Source: Dryomyza anilis (taxonomy: Eukaryota > Arthropoda > Insecta > Diptera > Dryomyzidae). From it: a stretch of DNA of 64,000 bases. The stretch lies in assembly GCA_951804985.1 (NCBI GenBank), contig OX638130.1, positions 86,461,069 to 86,525,068 on the forward strand, given 5' to 3'. The notes beneath the pieces were generated by a model. It was not told the DNA's origin. It made no database searches and saw only the letters and a program-made list of their open reading frames with translations. Shown here one piece after another: positions 20,931-32,789 of this stretch (position 1 is its first letter; every line of letters starts with the position of its first letter). The position numbers and the translations under genes are program-made.

Positions 20931-22049
20931 GTAGAAATTGTAACAGATCCTAAATTGAAATTACCCGTCAAAAGTGAACCATACCACGATTTCCCGCTAA
21001 GATTAAAATTCTACGCCAATTGGGGGAATTCCCCGCCCATCGGACTCTAGATTAATCTATCGAATTCTATTTATTTTTTTAGACTTCTTAGAATATTAAC
21101 TTAAAAACTAAATTTATATTGATATTCTTAGACTTTAACAGATATATTCTGTATCAACCATTATTTGCTCAATGTAGAAATTAACCCATTAGATACGTAT
21201 TTATATAAAATAGATTATTAAATGATTTTACTTAAATCATTAGTAAGATCAACAGCAATTAGTTACACGTAATTTATGCCAATCTATTAATATGTTTTCC
21301 CATTAACAGATTCTACCAGTTCTATCAAACAAACTATAGCTAATGTATGTGTATCTAAAAACCAGTTAAATCATTAGATACAGATTGATAGGGGCATATT
21401 ACAACGGTTATTTATAGATACATCAAACACAAAAACTATAAAGAATTTAATAAAATTGTAGTAGGTACTATGATCGATTAGCAAGTTCAATAAAAATGGG
21501 AAAACACGCAAATGTGCACTCTGTATAATCAACACAGATAGGTTAACTATGATAACTATTAGATACATTTGTAGATACTAAATGAAATATGAGACTAAAT
21601 GATCGATGAGCCAGATCAAATAGAAATTGGCAACTCATAATTCATAACAATAGCAAAGTAGTAGGGTGACCCATGAACTCAAAAGCATTTCTTTGAAATG
21701 CGGGTGAAAAAGTATCTAGATGCAAAAGCGATAGATGAAAGATTGCGGCAAATGGAATAATGATTGTGTATTTCTTTTTGCACTGTTTTTGTCCTCATGA
21801 TTAGCTCGATCTAAAGGTTCTTTTGCGGCAAATCTAAAAAAAAACACACAGAAGGCGTGACAATTACGTCGTTATTCTTTCTCTCTCTCTCTATTCACGA
21901 ATCTCTTATCAGTCAATCTTTCTGTCACGTTATCAGTTGATCTTTCGTTATCATTACTATGAATAGAAATGCATTACAGTTGTTTCAATAAATACATTCT
22001 ATAGTTCGTGGTGCAGGTAAAAAAATAAAATTCCAAATAAAGAGGCCCA
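20931..22049. other. AT-rich DNA with GATA-type and CT-rich words
   Basis: TAGATA/AGATAC/TTATCA words are frequent at 21190-21600 and 21905-21955, and a (CT)8-like run lies at 21882-21893. A CAG|GTAAAA string at about 22016 could act as a donor. Nothing codes. An enhancer is possible, but the composition alone would yield many GATA words. Confidence 0.35.
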
Positions 22050-22055
22050 TTTACC

Positions 22056-22690
22056 ATGGCTGACTGCACTCGTATCTCTCTCGTAGATACCAAACGAACG
22101 TATTTTTTGTATCTGACAGTTTGTTTTCACTGCTGCGTTGCTCATTGCGTTACGTTTTATTTATTTTTTTCACTTTACTTTAATTCAATTCAAGTCAAAA
22201 TCAAACTCGTTGAAATCAATGTTTGCCCTGCGGACAAAACTGGCTGGATATCTGTCTCTCTGTCTGTTCGTTCGCCCGTCCGTCCGACTGTGGCTGCAAG
22301 CAACCACATGTTGCTGGTTGTTTGTTTGGTCGGTCGTTTGTACGTTTCTTGTTGTTGTAATTTTTTTATTATTTTTGTTGTTGCTGCTGCTGGCAATCGT
22401 AGTATTTTCTAGATACGCACATTTTTTTTGTCTTTCTGGATTAACGTGGGCCGTAGTAGTTGTAGTAAAACCTGTTTCTACAGGTTGTCGTTTTTGTTGT
22501 TTTTGTATACCAAGCCTATGTTGCTGTGTTTGTTGTTGTGCATCAAGTTCTTGTGGCTTTTGTTGTAGTTGTTGTTGCCGTTCGTATTCGTAGTAAAAAA
22601 TAGTAGTTGGAGTAGTCAACGTCGTAGTAAAAAATGGAAAATTTGGTCGCGCGTAAAATTTGAACAAATAAAACTACGTGAAGTCAATAT
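22056..22690. other. CAA/GTT-rich island with a long minus-strand frame
   Basis: On the minus strand 22667-22185 is open for 160 codons and reads Q-, T- and N-rich sequence (ERQQQLQQKPQELDAQQQTQQ, then ARXANIDFNEFDFDLN-type acidic end). It opens at a TTG and contains no internal Met, so it cannot start there. An acceptor-like cttcacgtag just upstream could make it an internal exon, but no matching donor precedes the stop. Plus-strand frames in the same place (22056-22412, 22138-22593) are hydrophobic mirror products. A triplet-rich leader is the more conservative reading. Confidence 0.3.
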
Positions 22691-23149
22691 GAAAATATCA
22701 GTTGGGGTCGGCGCGAGTACACTGAGCATTTTAAGTGTTATTAAATTAAATTATCTAAATAAAAAATAAAGAAAAAACACTGATTTTTTTCTGAAAAATT
22801 TTTAGAGTAGAACTTATTTTTTTGTACTAACAGTGAGAGAAAATGTAATAAAATTAAATAAAAACGTTACAAATTTAAATACTTTGCGACCAATTTAAAT
22901 ATTTTTTAGTTAAACTTGAATTAAATACTTTTGATTTATTTTTATTACGTAGGTAATAAAATTGGAAATATATAGTTTTTATTACTTTTTGTTAGAGTGT
23001 AAGTCAATTTACATAAAATATTTTTCATTTATCAATTACGTATGCAATACATTTTGAATTAAATAATTAAGTTTATAAAAATATATAAATTTCAATTTAG
23101 TTGTAAATAAATACGTCTTAAATAATTTGTGTTAATTGTGTTTTTTTTT
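22691..23149. other. AT-rich DNA, nothing recognised
   Basis: No frame, motif or repeat could be supported in this interval. Confidence 0.5.
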
Positions 23150-23960
23150 TTTATTACAACAGTTGGGAAGTCTGGAAGTGAAACACGATTTTTTATTTTT
23201 CTTCCAAAAAAGTACATTTGAATAATTTTTTAATTCGTTTTAAGTGTCTATGCCATACACTGATTCATGATCTAACTTACATAATACCATTTACAAAGTT
23301 TTATAATTGATTTTTGAGCGAATTTTGAAAACAGCTGTACTTCGGACTTGTTGAAAAATTTTGGAATAAACTGGGAAATTTCAAAATTCAAATATATGAA
23401 ATATATGAAGGATAAAAAATATTGCAATAAGGTAATAAAAAAGAATGGAAATGCAAAAAAAAAGAAAAAAAAAAACGTTTAAATTCACAAACATCTCAGT
23501 AGTTATGTAAAGAAAATACGAAAAAAATTGTGCATTTAAAGGTACGCTTATCGACTTTTTTTTGCAATTCAGATCTTAGCTCAAGTGAAGTCAAAATTTT
23601 ATTTTTCATTGATTTGTAGTCAAGATTGAAGTTTTTCTTAGCTAAACTAAATAAATAATTCATATAACACAATATTTTTACCAAAATTACAACAAACATT
23701 GCTTAAATTACGTTTCCCATTTTACCCCAGAAATTGTTTCCCACTTTACCTCAATATCACAATTTGATCATAACTTTGCACTATATAAGCAATTGTTGTC
23801 GAAATGCAATAATATGGTATAAATTTGATTACAATCATAGATGAAAAAGTTTATGCCATATTCGGAAGTACTTGAAAACTGTATTTATTTTTATATGTGA
23901 AAAAATATGCGTAAATATTACCTCAGGTTCCCATATTTAAATCAAAATTAAATTCATTTT
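23150..23960. repeat. dispersed repeat with TTTCCCACTTTACC words (copy 1)
   Basis: The block aagtgaaacacg…gtctatgccatacactgattcatgatctaact has its counterpart at 45.46-45.55 kb. The block 'cccattttaccccag…cccactttacctcaatatc…actttgcactata…catagatgaaaaagtttatg' has counterparts at 51.69-51.86 kb. At least three partial, diverged copies of one long AT-rich family are therefore present. No coding capacity is visible. Confidence 0.6.
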
Positions 23961-24335
23961 ATTTAATTTTATTTTATCAATTTTTTCTTAGTGAATATTT
24001 TATGAACCTTATTTTATTTTTATTATATTTGTATAAAGTATTTTTTGTAAAACTAATTTACTTTTTTGTTTGTGCAAAATTGATTCTAAATTGATCTAAA
24101 ACGTAATCGGAAAGATGTCCATTATACTAAACTCAGAATTTAATCGATAAAAACTGTTTCGGTGTTATAACAGTTTTAAAAAAGATTTTAAAAATTAATA
24201 AAACAATATTAAATTTTAATCAGAGACTTTATTGTTATAAAACATATTTTCGAAAAAAGGAAGAAATAAAAAAATATATATTTTGAAAAGCAAATTTCGT
24301 TTTAAACTTGTGTTATTTTAATTTTATAAAATGTA

Positions 24336-25030
24336 TATCGTCAAAGGGGCGAATATGCAATTTTTGACATTTACGTTTTTTTACATTTTTGAATGTAGTT
24401 TTTCCTCAAGTATACTGTGCTAAAATCGCGTGTCGTTTCTAGCCACAAAAGTCAAAAGCAAAAGGGCGAATTTAAAAAAAATTAAAATCTATTCATGCCA
24501 AATGGGCGAATCTTTTCATTTTTTCGCTATAACTATTTATTGGTACAAGATAAAATAGTAGTGCAAAGGTATTAATTGTTTTCTTTAAAAGCACCTATCG
24601 ATTGGCATTATTATTTAAAAATATTTTGCCAAACATTTTTTCCTGCAAAAAATAAATGGCAAAATAATGCTTGGCAAAATATTTTTATATAATGATTCCA
24701 ATAGACAGGTGCTTTAAAAACAAACAATTAATGCCTTTACATTACTATTTTATCTTGCGCTAATAAAAAGTTATAGGATAAAAAACAAAAATATTTGCGT
24801 TTTGGTCTGGATATAGCCTCTCAAAATCTATATTTATAATTCAGTAAGTTGTCCAAATCCATAAATATTTTATAGACGTTATAATAATTGATGATTAAAC
24901 CAAAATAACAGAAAAAATTGAACAAAATCTAAATTTTGCTAATTTTTGGAGCACTTCAAACTTTAAAATTTGATTTCCTAACATTTTTAAAAATGCACAT
25001 CCGTCCCTTTGGCATGACAGTGACGATATA
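24336..25030. mobile_element. palindromic MITE, copy 1 (ATGCCAAAGGG family)
   Basis: The core 24515-24785 is a long imperfect hairpin: caagataaaatagtagtgc, attgttttctttaaaagcac and ctatcgattggcatt on the left return inverted on the right. Outer ends ATGCCAAATGGGCGAATC (24493) and its inverse GTCCCTTTGGCATGAC (25005) extend the inverted repeat, and TATATCGTCA at the far ends may belong as well. Shorter copies lie at 27.86-28.10 and 57.58-57.72 kb. It is non-coding and the superfamily is undetermined. Confidence 0.75.
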
Positions 25031-26289
25031 TATTTTTTAAATATACCCAAACGATTATATATTTATATAAACACTACTAAATTCGAAATTATTTATAAAT
25101 GAGTGTCAACATTTGTATAGGACATTAGTACCACCTCAAGCATAAAACGCACGTGTCACTAACTATCCATAGAAACTGTTTTTGAATTAGGTTTCCACAT
25201 TTTTTTATCTCCATCCATTGCGGTTGATTGATTAATTGGTCTCGTTATTTGATTAATGATTGTGCCAAATATATCGAATGTTATGGTTGATCATATTTTA
25301 CATTACAAGATTTGCAGTGATTAAAATGTAAAATATATATTTCAAAGCACCATATATAGTTCTATTAGGTTCAATTCTACTATGTTTGAAAGTGGTAACG
25401 TATTGCCGATCTTGAATTAAATTTCATGTGCAATTATTTTTGATAAAACCAAAACCATATCAATTTTTGATTTATTTCTAATTTATACAAATTTCGATTA
25501 TGGTTTTTGTTATAAAAATGAAACGTGTTACACAATGAGAAATATTTTAAATTTAAGTAATTTTTTTAGTGGTCTAAAACTAATGCCCAATTTTATTCGG
25601 TGTTTTTTTTTTGTTATTTCTTACCGTCTTGTTTGTTCTCTGGTTACAAAATACCGTTTTATCTAGCACTTTCAGTCAAACGCGAGTAATGTACAAACAA
25701 AATCGGGCGTAACTGAGCATTTTTTTGTATTAAGTTCAACGTATCTGGTAAGAATTTTATTACCATAGTTATTGTGGTTGTTGTCAAATATTTGTCGATT
25801 AAATTTGATGAAACATTCTAATTCAGACACTCGCGTCTACGTTAATTGCTCGTCACCGAGTTGAATGACCAAATGAACTTTAGGTAATTTGGTACGCTAT
25901 CTTTGACAAATCATCTTGGCATTAAAATGTAGACATGTAAATAATGTAGTTAAACTATGTAATGTAGATATGCAAATAGCGTAAATTTCACGGGTTCGGT
26001 GATGACCGTGATCTTGAACAACTGGTGTCAGTGAATTTAAGTTTGTATTAAACAAGTACAAAAAGGAAATATAGCATATGCGTGATTTTAATGAGGTCTT
26101 CAAAATAATAAATTTATTGATTTCAAGGATGCATCTTTAATGATGTATTCTATAAAGACCTTTATTATAAACTTATAATAAAAAAAGTCCTATATTGCGA
26201 AGAAGCCCCTGTTTCAAATCATGTATCTACTATTTCAAATATCATTATATCAGTTATTGCGATAGCAAAATTAATGAAATTTTGGTCCG
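25031..26289. other. AT-rich DNA, nothing recognised
   Basis: No gene, RNA or repeat could be supported. Isolated frames are short and AT-derived. Confidence 0.5.
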
Positions 26290-26299
26290 CGCCATTCTA

Positions 26300-26920
26300 A
26301 ACAGTCTCGCCACCTGTGGGCGGGATTGGCTCACTGGGCGTGGCACCCCATAGAAGGTACATTTTCAATATGGTGTATACCGACAGCTATTAAGTGGTAT
26401 TTCATACCAGGGTATACCAACCACCCCAAATTCTTTAAATTCACGACACCGAAAATCACCACATCGATCTCACCACACCGAAAATCACCACATCGAAACT
26501 CACCACATTCTAACTTACCGCACTACAACTTATACTAAAATACGGGGATAACGAATTAGAATTTCGGTAGTAAATTTTAATAATTTCGACTCGTTGTTGG
26601 CTAGTATATCTTTCCATCATGAAATGGCAAACCTTATTGAAGAGAAATGTCAAAAGAGCGGCAAGAAATATGGCGTCGTTTGCTGTCCCGGTCGCACTAC
26701 TTTTGTAGCGTCCCTGTTGAAAAACCCTTGAAAAAAACTTTTGTAGCGCTCTTATTGAAAAATCCTTTATTGTACGGGGAAGAACTCTACGGGAAAGAAT
26801 ATTCCGGGGAAGAATTGTCTTTGCGTAAGTGTTTTTGGCGAAGAATAATTTTTGTTTTGGTTATTAAATTTATAACACCAATAAATTAAACGTCCGCAGC
26901 GAAACACGGGTCCCTGCTGG
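26300..26920 (+). mobile_element. decayed Helitron-type remnant
   Basis: In plus orientation it carries, in order, the pieces seen inverted in the Helitrons at 47 and 62 kb: gggcgggattgg / ggcgtggcacc (26312-26345), a short run of 15-bp units (accgaaaatcaccacatcg, 26450-26510), ggaagaattgtctttg, ggcgaagaataatttttgtt, and cagcgaaacacgggtcc near 26900. The clear terminal hairpin plus CTAG is missing and the array is reduced to a few units. I take it as an old, truncated relative. Confidence 0.65.
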
Positions 26921-27159
26921 TTTAAAATAAAAAATTAAAATACTAGAACATTTTAAAGATCAGAAGATTTGATGATTTGTTCCTGTGTTTTTTTTTTTAT
27001 TTAGAACAAAGAAGCCACTCGTATTATTCTTATTTTTCAGTCAGTAGTAAATTTAAATTAAAAATTCATTCAAAATTTCTAAAACGGTTTTCCAATATCA
27101 ATTCATTTAAAGATGTTTATCCCATTTGAAATGGTACCATAATATAATAATAGTTTGGC
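26921..27159. other. AT-rich DNA, nothing recognised
   Basis: No supported feature. Confidence 0.5.
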
Positions 27160-27427
27160 ACTACAGTCCTATAAGAACTTAGGCCGAGCTCTCTCACCAT
27201 TTCGTGCTGTGCGTGTTATATTTGTACGCCAAATCCGAACGGCGGGTGAGAGCTTTTCATAGGGAATGTTTTACTCTCGTAGGTTTGCCATTTACTGCCG
27301 AGAGGTAGCGCGGTATAGAACAATGTTTCTATGAAAAGAAGTTGTTTTGTTAGCCCCAGTCCAGGCTTGAACTGGGGACCTTTCAGCTCGCAGTCCAACG
27401 CACTAACCACTGAGCTACCGCGGCTAC
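27160..27427 (-). mobile_element. tRNA-derived SINE (family 2)
   Basis: Read on the minus strand from about 27427: GTAGCCGCGGTAGCTCAGTG, containing A-box TAGCTCAGTGG, then about 30 bases on CCCAGTTCAAGCCTGG, containing a B-box-like AGTTCAAGCCT flanked by a 4-5-bp T-arm stem. A body of about 190 bp with no tRNA similarity follows, ending tagtgccaaactattattat. The acceptor stem does not close, so it is a SINE and not a tRNA gene. An internally deleted copy is present at 56190-56230. Confidence 0.8.
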
Positions 27428-27855
27428 AATGGTACTATGAGATATATTTAAAAATCAATTCACATTGTTTGAATCCAATATGAAAGCTGTGTTCGAATTG
27501 ATATCGAACAACCATTTTCGTATTTATACTCAGTGATGTCTCAGGTATGAAATACATACAACTTTTTTCAAATGCTGGACCAAAAATTTGATATGCACTT
27601 GTTTTTGAAATGCAAATAAAACCGTTTAACGAACTGATTCAGAGAAACCGGTATACACGTATATTTTATTTTTAGCGTACTTAAGAATATACATTTTTTT
27701 CATGTGTGCCGCCAAAAGTTGAATTTTGTCGTACGGTGTTATAAAATAAGTTCACTCCAAAAATACTATATACATTAGACTGACAGTGGATTTTCGTCTA
27801 TTCGTTTCAGAAAAAAGATCAGCCGTTAAAAATCCTCTATTGAATTGAAAACGTG
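27428..27855. other. AT-rich DNA, nothing recognised
   Basis: No supported feature. ttgaattttgtcgtacggtg at 27720 resembles 'cagtcgcacggtgttataaa' at 63815, a possible dispersed repeat edge. Confidence 0.4.
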
Positions 27856-27859
27856 CTAC

Positions 27860-28103
27860 TGAAAGGCATTAATTGTTTGTTTTTAAAGCACCTATCGATT
27901 GGCATCATTATTTAAAAATATGTTGCCAAACATTAATATGCCATTTGTTATTAGCAAGAAAAATGTTTGGCAAAATAAGTAATGATGCCAATCGATAGGT
28001 GCTTTAAAAACAAACAATTAATGCCTTTACACCACTATTTTATCTTACGCCAATAAATAATTATGTCAAAAAAACGAAAAGATTCGCCCCTTTTGGCATG
28101 AAA
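27860..28103. mobile_element. palindromic MITE, copy 2
   Basis: It has the same hairpin core as at 24.5 kb: taattgtttgtttttaaagc and cacctatcgattggcat on the left, and gatgccaatcgataggtgct and ttaatgcctttac on the right. The right end is complete (gattcgccccttttggcatg); the left outer end is missing. The arms here match better than in copy 1. Confidence 0.8.
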
Positions 28104-28256
28104 ACAGTTTTATTTTTCCCAAAATCCACCGTAATTTCAAAGATTTAAGCATTTTGAATTTTTCGGTAGTGGTGGAATGCCCATATTCAGATTTCTCTCC
28201 ACTTCTTCTCCAGTTCGATTTTCTCATCCAATAAAAAACCAGGTGAAATATGTCAG

Positions 28257-28985
28257 CCCTGGCTTACATGACACACGGATAGAAAAGATTTCTTTGAATA
28301 TGTTTGAATGTAGTTAAAAAGTAATGCGAAATTACTATACATGTATTAGGAATGAAGTGAATTTAATTTATAATCGAAGGAGAGAGCAGAATCTGTCAAA
28401 TTTACCATAAATATATTACAATACCAACATACAATTTTAATTGCATTTGAATAAACTATTTCTTAGCAATTTACTTGGTTAAAACTATGTTTCGAAACAC
28501 AGAAAATGCTAATCAAATCGAAAGACAACGTATGTTCGCAACGCTCGTCTTAATTCGATAATTTATCGACTGACGAAGTTGGCAACGTTGTGCAGCATTT
28601 TCTATCTACGCCATCTTTTGCCATCGTTTGAACATATTGATGTTTAAAAACAAACAAAAAAGAAATTGGATTTAAATAAATGTATTCTTGCAACATTCTT
28701 CTTGTATGCGAAGTTGGCACTCGTTGAGCAGAATTTTCTGCCTACGTCTCTTTTGTCGTCGTTTGAAGAATGTATAGGGTCATTTTAAACATACTGATGT
28801 CGAAAAGAAAGAAAAAATGAATTCTTGTATATAAAGTTGACACTCGGTGATCGGCATTTTCTGCGTACGTGTCTTTTGTTGTTCGTTGAGAGAACACGTT
28901 TTCGGTAATAATTTTGTTATTTGTAAATTAAATAAATATAGGAATTGTGTTACAAAAAGTACAAATAGTAACAGAGTATAATATA
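28257..28985 (+). repeat. 0.73-kb interspersed repeat, copy A
   Basis: It is present inverted at 56.35-57.58 kb with good similarity from end to end (acacggatagaaaagattt … gtacaaatagtaac). Inside are three diverged tandem subunits starting gaagttggcaacgttg (28575), gaagttggcactcgttg (28710) and aaagttgacactcggtg (28832), each followed by 'cattttctgcctacgt'-type words. It has no coding capacity and no clear terminal inverted repeats. It supplies the empty site for the solo LTR in copy B. Confidence 0.85.
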
Positions 28986-29359
28986 TAATTTGATAGTGCA
29001 GTATATAATTTCTGAAACTAATGTGAAAAAACTACAAATAAAAATCAGTGTTTCGATTTTCAAACAGAATTCGGCATGTTTTTTTTGCAAAAGCCTCCGT
29101 GAATTCCTTGCCTACGCTATGTGTTGTATTGAGATCAACAAATATAAAGCAAGCCTGGATCGTCTGGTTTAGCGTCTGCTGGTGCAATTGTGCATTCATT
29201 GATGCTGTCACTTGTACTTGCAGTTTTAAACGAATTATTTATTTATGCATTTAAAAAGTTTTATATGAATTCAATTATTATAAATTCCCACTGTGCATGT
29301 TTAAAGATTTTTAATAAAAATTAATAAAAAAAACAACATTTTATTTTATTTTCAGGATT
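28986..29359. other. AT-rich DNA, nothing recognised
   Basis: No supported feature. Plus frames at 28990-29172 and 29048-29254 overlap each other in different frames and match nothing. Confidence 0.45.
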
Positions 29360-29720
29360 TTTTTCCAAAAATATTTAAATATGTTTCTATGCAAACATAC
29401 TACTTTTTGAACTGAAACTACTGATATGTTTCACTGGAAACATATTTATATTCATGTCGTTCAAAATCATGCTTTATTTTGAACATATTTATGTTTCGGT
29501 ACAAATATTTATTATATTTAGATGTAGTGATTATTATGTTTCATTAGAACACACTCCATTTTAAGGGGAAACATTAACATGTTTCCGGGATATTATAATG
29601 TAAGTCGGAGCTCATTACAACACTGTTCAAGTCTGAATACAACCCTGTTTACAAATGAATTATCAGTCAATTATATATTATGTTTAAATAAAATTCCAAA
29701 CATAATGCCTGCTAAATTAT
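29360..29720. repeat. inverted-word repeat of ATATGTTTC / GAAACATAT
   Basis: ATATGTTTCactgGAAACATAT at 29424-29445 is a perfect 9-bp stem. catattta and gtttc words recur in both orientations to 29580. It resembles the other AT-rich foldback-like elements of the window, but boundaries are not clear. Confidence 0.4.
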
Positions 29721-30229
29721 GTTTGGGAGAGCCCTTTTTTTTTGCAGCGTGCAGGTGGTGAATTTTCATAAGTATATTTAAAAGAAATTCTTGATCATCG
29801 CAATTCAATAAAGTTGTGTCAAGTATGATTTTTCATTTCAGTACGCCTCTGTACATAAATCAAATGGTCAAATATAAATAAAATTTAGTATTTTAATAAA
29901 TCTAAGCATATACAAATTTTTAAATGTGCTACTGAAAGGTTGAAAACACGAAATTATTATCACGGTTTATACAAATATAAGAAGAATGTTTCCAAGGACA
30001 CATTTTGAATGTACTTCAATATGTCTACTCACTGTTGGATTTTTCTTCTAAAGACTTTTTTTTTTGTACCAAACGCACAAGATTAACGCTTAAAATGCAG
30101 ACACTTTTTTTGTTCATGCTGATAAAACAAATTGTCAATAAAAAAAGTATTTAAAAAAAATATATTAAAAAATTAGGAAAGGAAAATTTAATAAAAAAAT
30201 TAAAAGAAGATTAAAAAAATAAGTAAAAG
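29721..30229. other. AT-rich DNA, nothing recognised
   Basis: No supported feature. Confidence 0.5.
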
Positions 30230-30574
30230 AAAAAACTGCATAAAATTCCTCAGTTTCGAACGTCCACAGCAACATGCTGTAGTAGCAACAAACTCAGCAA
30301 CACAGCGCCATACCAACAACACGCTCAACAGCAAAGACGCGTCGAAGACAACTGACAAAAAATGTATAAAGAATTTAAAAAACAAATAATAAAAAGAATT
30401 AAATGTCTTTAAGGCATTTTTTTTTTCTTTGAAATATATTTTATTTTCTATGCCAGCAACAAATTTGCTGCGAATCATGCTGAACGCAGAAATGATCGTA
30501 AAACGTAAAAGTCGCGCAATCCGCCGTCGTGCAAAACGGCTTCGGGCAAATGCAGAGCCACGATGACCTTGACA
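30230..30574 (+). other. candidate exon ending in a GTGAGT donor
   Basis: The segment becomes GC-rich from 30455 and ends in ACA|GTGAGT (GT at 30575-30576). A pyrimidine-rich acceptor (ttattttctatgccag, AG about 30456-30457) lies about 118 bases upstream. Two ATG frames overlap: one from 30477 reads MLNAEMIVKRKSRAIRRRAK and stops at 30566. The other starts at 30550, reads MQSHDDLDSEW, is open across the donor and stops at a TAG about 37 codons on. Either may be an upstream ORF of a leader exon. No family is recognised. Confidence 0.35.
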
Positions 30575-31080
30575 GTGAGTGGAGTAACCGCGACGAGCAG
30601 CCAACAGCAACAGCAACAGGCAGCAGCAGCAACCAGCAACAACAACATGTTCATCATCATTAGAGAGCCACCAGCAGCAGCAACAGCAATCCGTACTACG
30701 CGCGCGCAACGATTAATGAGCTGCGATCAGGTTTTTCTACCAAAGATCTTTGTTTTCTACTCTGGTGACTGAGACTGCGATGAGGGGGATGTTGTTGTTT
30801 TGTGCTGCTGCTGCTTTTGTTGTTGCCATTATTGTTGTTGTTGCTACGATGTCTACTTGGAGCCAAGTTAGTGCATTGCATATAGCCACAAAACAACGAG
30901 TTGTGTTGGCTTTGTCTATAAAAGTTGATCATCGTCAGCATGGTCTGCGCCAAAGCCACGATTGTGCCAGCAACAATATTAAAGCAACAACAACAACTAC
31001 CACATTAACAATGTTGGCAATGATGACGACCGAAATACATAACTACTACAAACAATGATGTGGAAAAAATTACAAAAAAA
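30575..31080. other. CAG/CAA-rich island with a TATA-like box
   Basis: CAGCAGCAACAGCAACA-type triplets on the plus strand (30605-30690, then GTT types at 30795-30845). A consensus TATAAAAG lies at 30917-30924, with no clear initiator 25-32 bases later. The minus frame ending at 30696 (usable ATG at 30941) reads N-, S- and Q-rich; the plus frame from ATG 30780 begins with a hydrophobic stretch made of GTT/GCT triplets. Neither is convincing as a gene. Confidence 0.3.
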
Positions 31081-31309
31081 AAATATTTCTTTTGAGTTGA
31101 AAAAAAAGACAACAACAACCTAAACCAAATGAAGAATAAGTCTTGGCTTAATTTATGACCTAAAATACATGTTTACGCAAAGCCCAACTTGGGTATAATT
31201 TTGTCTTCTATGCTTTTAACCACAAACGAAGAATACTTTTTTTTTGGTTTATTTCTGGAATATTTTTAAATTATTAAAAAAGCTAATAGTTTTACTATTT
31301 TTTTATAAA
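31081..31309. other. AT-rich DNA, nothing recognised
   Basis: No supported feature. Confidence 0.5.
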
Positions 31310-31314
31310 TCTTC

Positions 31315-32268
31315 TACACTCAAAATAAAATCTGCTTAAAATACGTAAATTTATCTACGAAATATTTCGTAAAATATACGAAAGAATTTTTGTAAATTTA
31401 GGAAAAAATTACGAATTTTATTTGTGTATTTTACGAAACTATTCGTAGATTTTATATACGAAAGTCACTCGTACAATAATTTTTTTTATTCGTACATTTT
31501 TGAATATTTTTGTGACTTTTTACGAATATATTCGTACATTTTTAGAAAATATTCGTACTTTTAGCAATAGCATTCGAACATTTTATGAAACATTCGTAAA
31601 TTTCGTAATTTACACAATGCATTAATAATTTGACAAAATTATTCGTACATATTACGAATATATTCGTATTTTGAATGAACACATTCGTAACTTTTAGTAT
31701 ATATTTATTAATTTAGTATTTCATTCGTAAAAATATAATTTACCATGCACTGATTTGATACTTTTGTACTTTAGATACAAACAGAATTCACACAGAACAC
31801 AAATTAAACCTGTTTGTACATTATAAAAATCTTCTTGCGACCGCGATACCAATAAAATGCAGCTCCGAGTTACGATTTTACACTTACGTATTTCTGTTCT
31901 TACTAAGTGTTTGCAAAAAAATACAAATGTTTCGTAAAATTCTACACATAGCTTTAAAATTTACGAAAGTTTTGTAATTTATTCGTAAAATGTAATACTC
32001 GTAGTTTTACGAATAAAACATTCGTAAAATATGTTATTCTTATGTAAAAAAAATGTAATAAAAATAATATAAAGAGAGTTGTTATATTAATTTTACAAAT
32101 ATTGAATCGTAATATATATATGAATCGTTCGTAATAAATATATTGGAAAAAAATATTTAAACATTAGAAAAATTTCGTGTAGTTTACGAATTATTCGTGT
32201 ATTTTATTTTATTAAAATTACGAAAAATATTTCATAAAATGTCCTAAAAATTATTTTTAGTGTGTTAG
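31315..32268. mobile_element. foldback-like element with ACGAA / TTCGT words
   Basis: The interval is filled by words such as attcgtaca, tacgaatatattcgtac and aaatttacgaaag in both orientations. It is bounded by ACACTCAAAATAAAATC on the left (31317) and, inverted on the right, ACACACTAAAAATAATTT (to 32268). The terminal inverted repeats are imperfect. A short unlike core lies at 31745-31905. The structure fits a foldback or long-hairpin MITE without coding capacity. Confidence 0.55.
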
Positions 32269-32275
32269 CAATTTT

Positions 32276-32670
32276 AAAACAATAGTATTTTTTATAGTAT
32301 ACCATTTTCAATTGAGAATGAGAGCTTTCTATTTGAAATTGATTAAAATTGCGGTATCAATTTCAATTGTATTTGTGATTTTTCATTTGAAATTGATAAA
32401 ATTCCAAATGAAATAGAGATTTTCTATTTGAAATTGAGAAAATTCCAATAAAAATTTAAGTTTTACATATTTATAATTTAAAATATCTCAATTTTATTTC
32501 GAAATTTCTCAATTTCTAATGAAAACATTACAATTGAAAATTTCACAATTTAAAAACAAAATCCAAAATTAAATTGAATTATTCTTATGGAATGTCTTAA
32601 TTTAATTTTCTAAATTTGAAATTGAAAATCCCAATTTTATTTTAAATAATCTCAATTTCATTTGAATATG
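32276..32670. mobile_element. foldback-like element with AATTTCAATTT words
   Basis: Tatttgaaattgagaaaatt-type words on the left half return inverted (aatctcaatttcatttgaa) on the right half. The period is about 22-50 bp. It resembles the 45.7-46.4 kb element in style and word content. Ends are not resolved. Confidence 0.45.
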
Positions 32671-32789
32671 ATGTGTAGTCTTAAAGCATACATTTTTCTA
32701 TTGGACACTATTAGAGTTCGATATATGAAATTTCATGCATTTGTGGTAAAAGAATTAATTTAATAATATTTTTATCTCCCAGAGTATTC

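Noticed and set aside
22016..22022. CAG|GTAAAA as an exon end
   Set aside because: No acceptor or GC-rich exon body upstream; the match is likely to be chance.
27355..27427. Functional tRNA gene
   Set aside because: A and B boxes and a T-arm are visible, but the acceptor stem does not close and the unit continues into a SINE body repeated at 56.2 kb.
30917..30924. TATAAAAG as a real core promoter
   Set aside because: No initiator at the right distance, and such words are frequent in AT-rich DNA.
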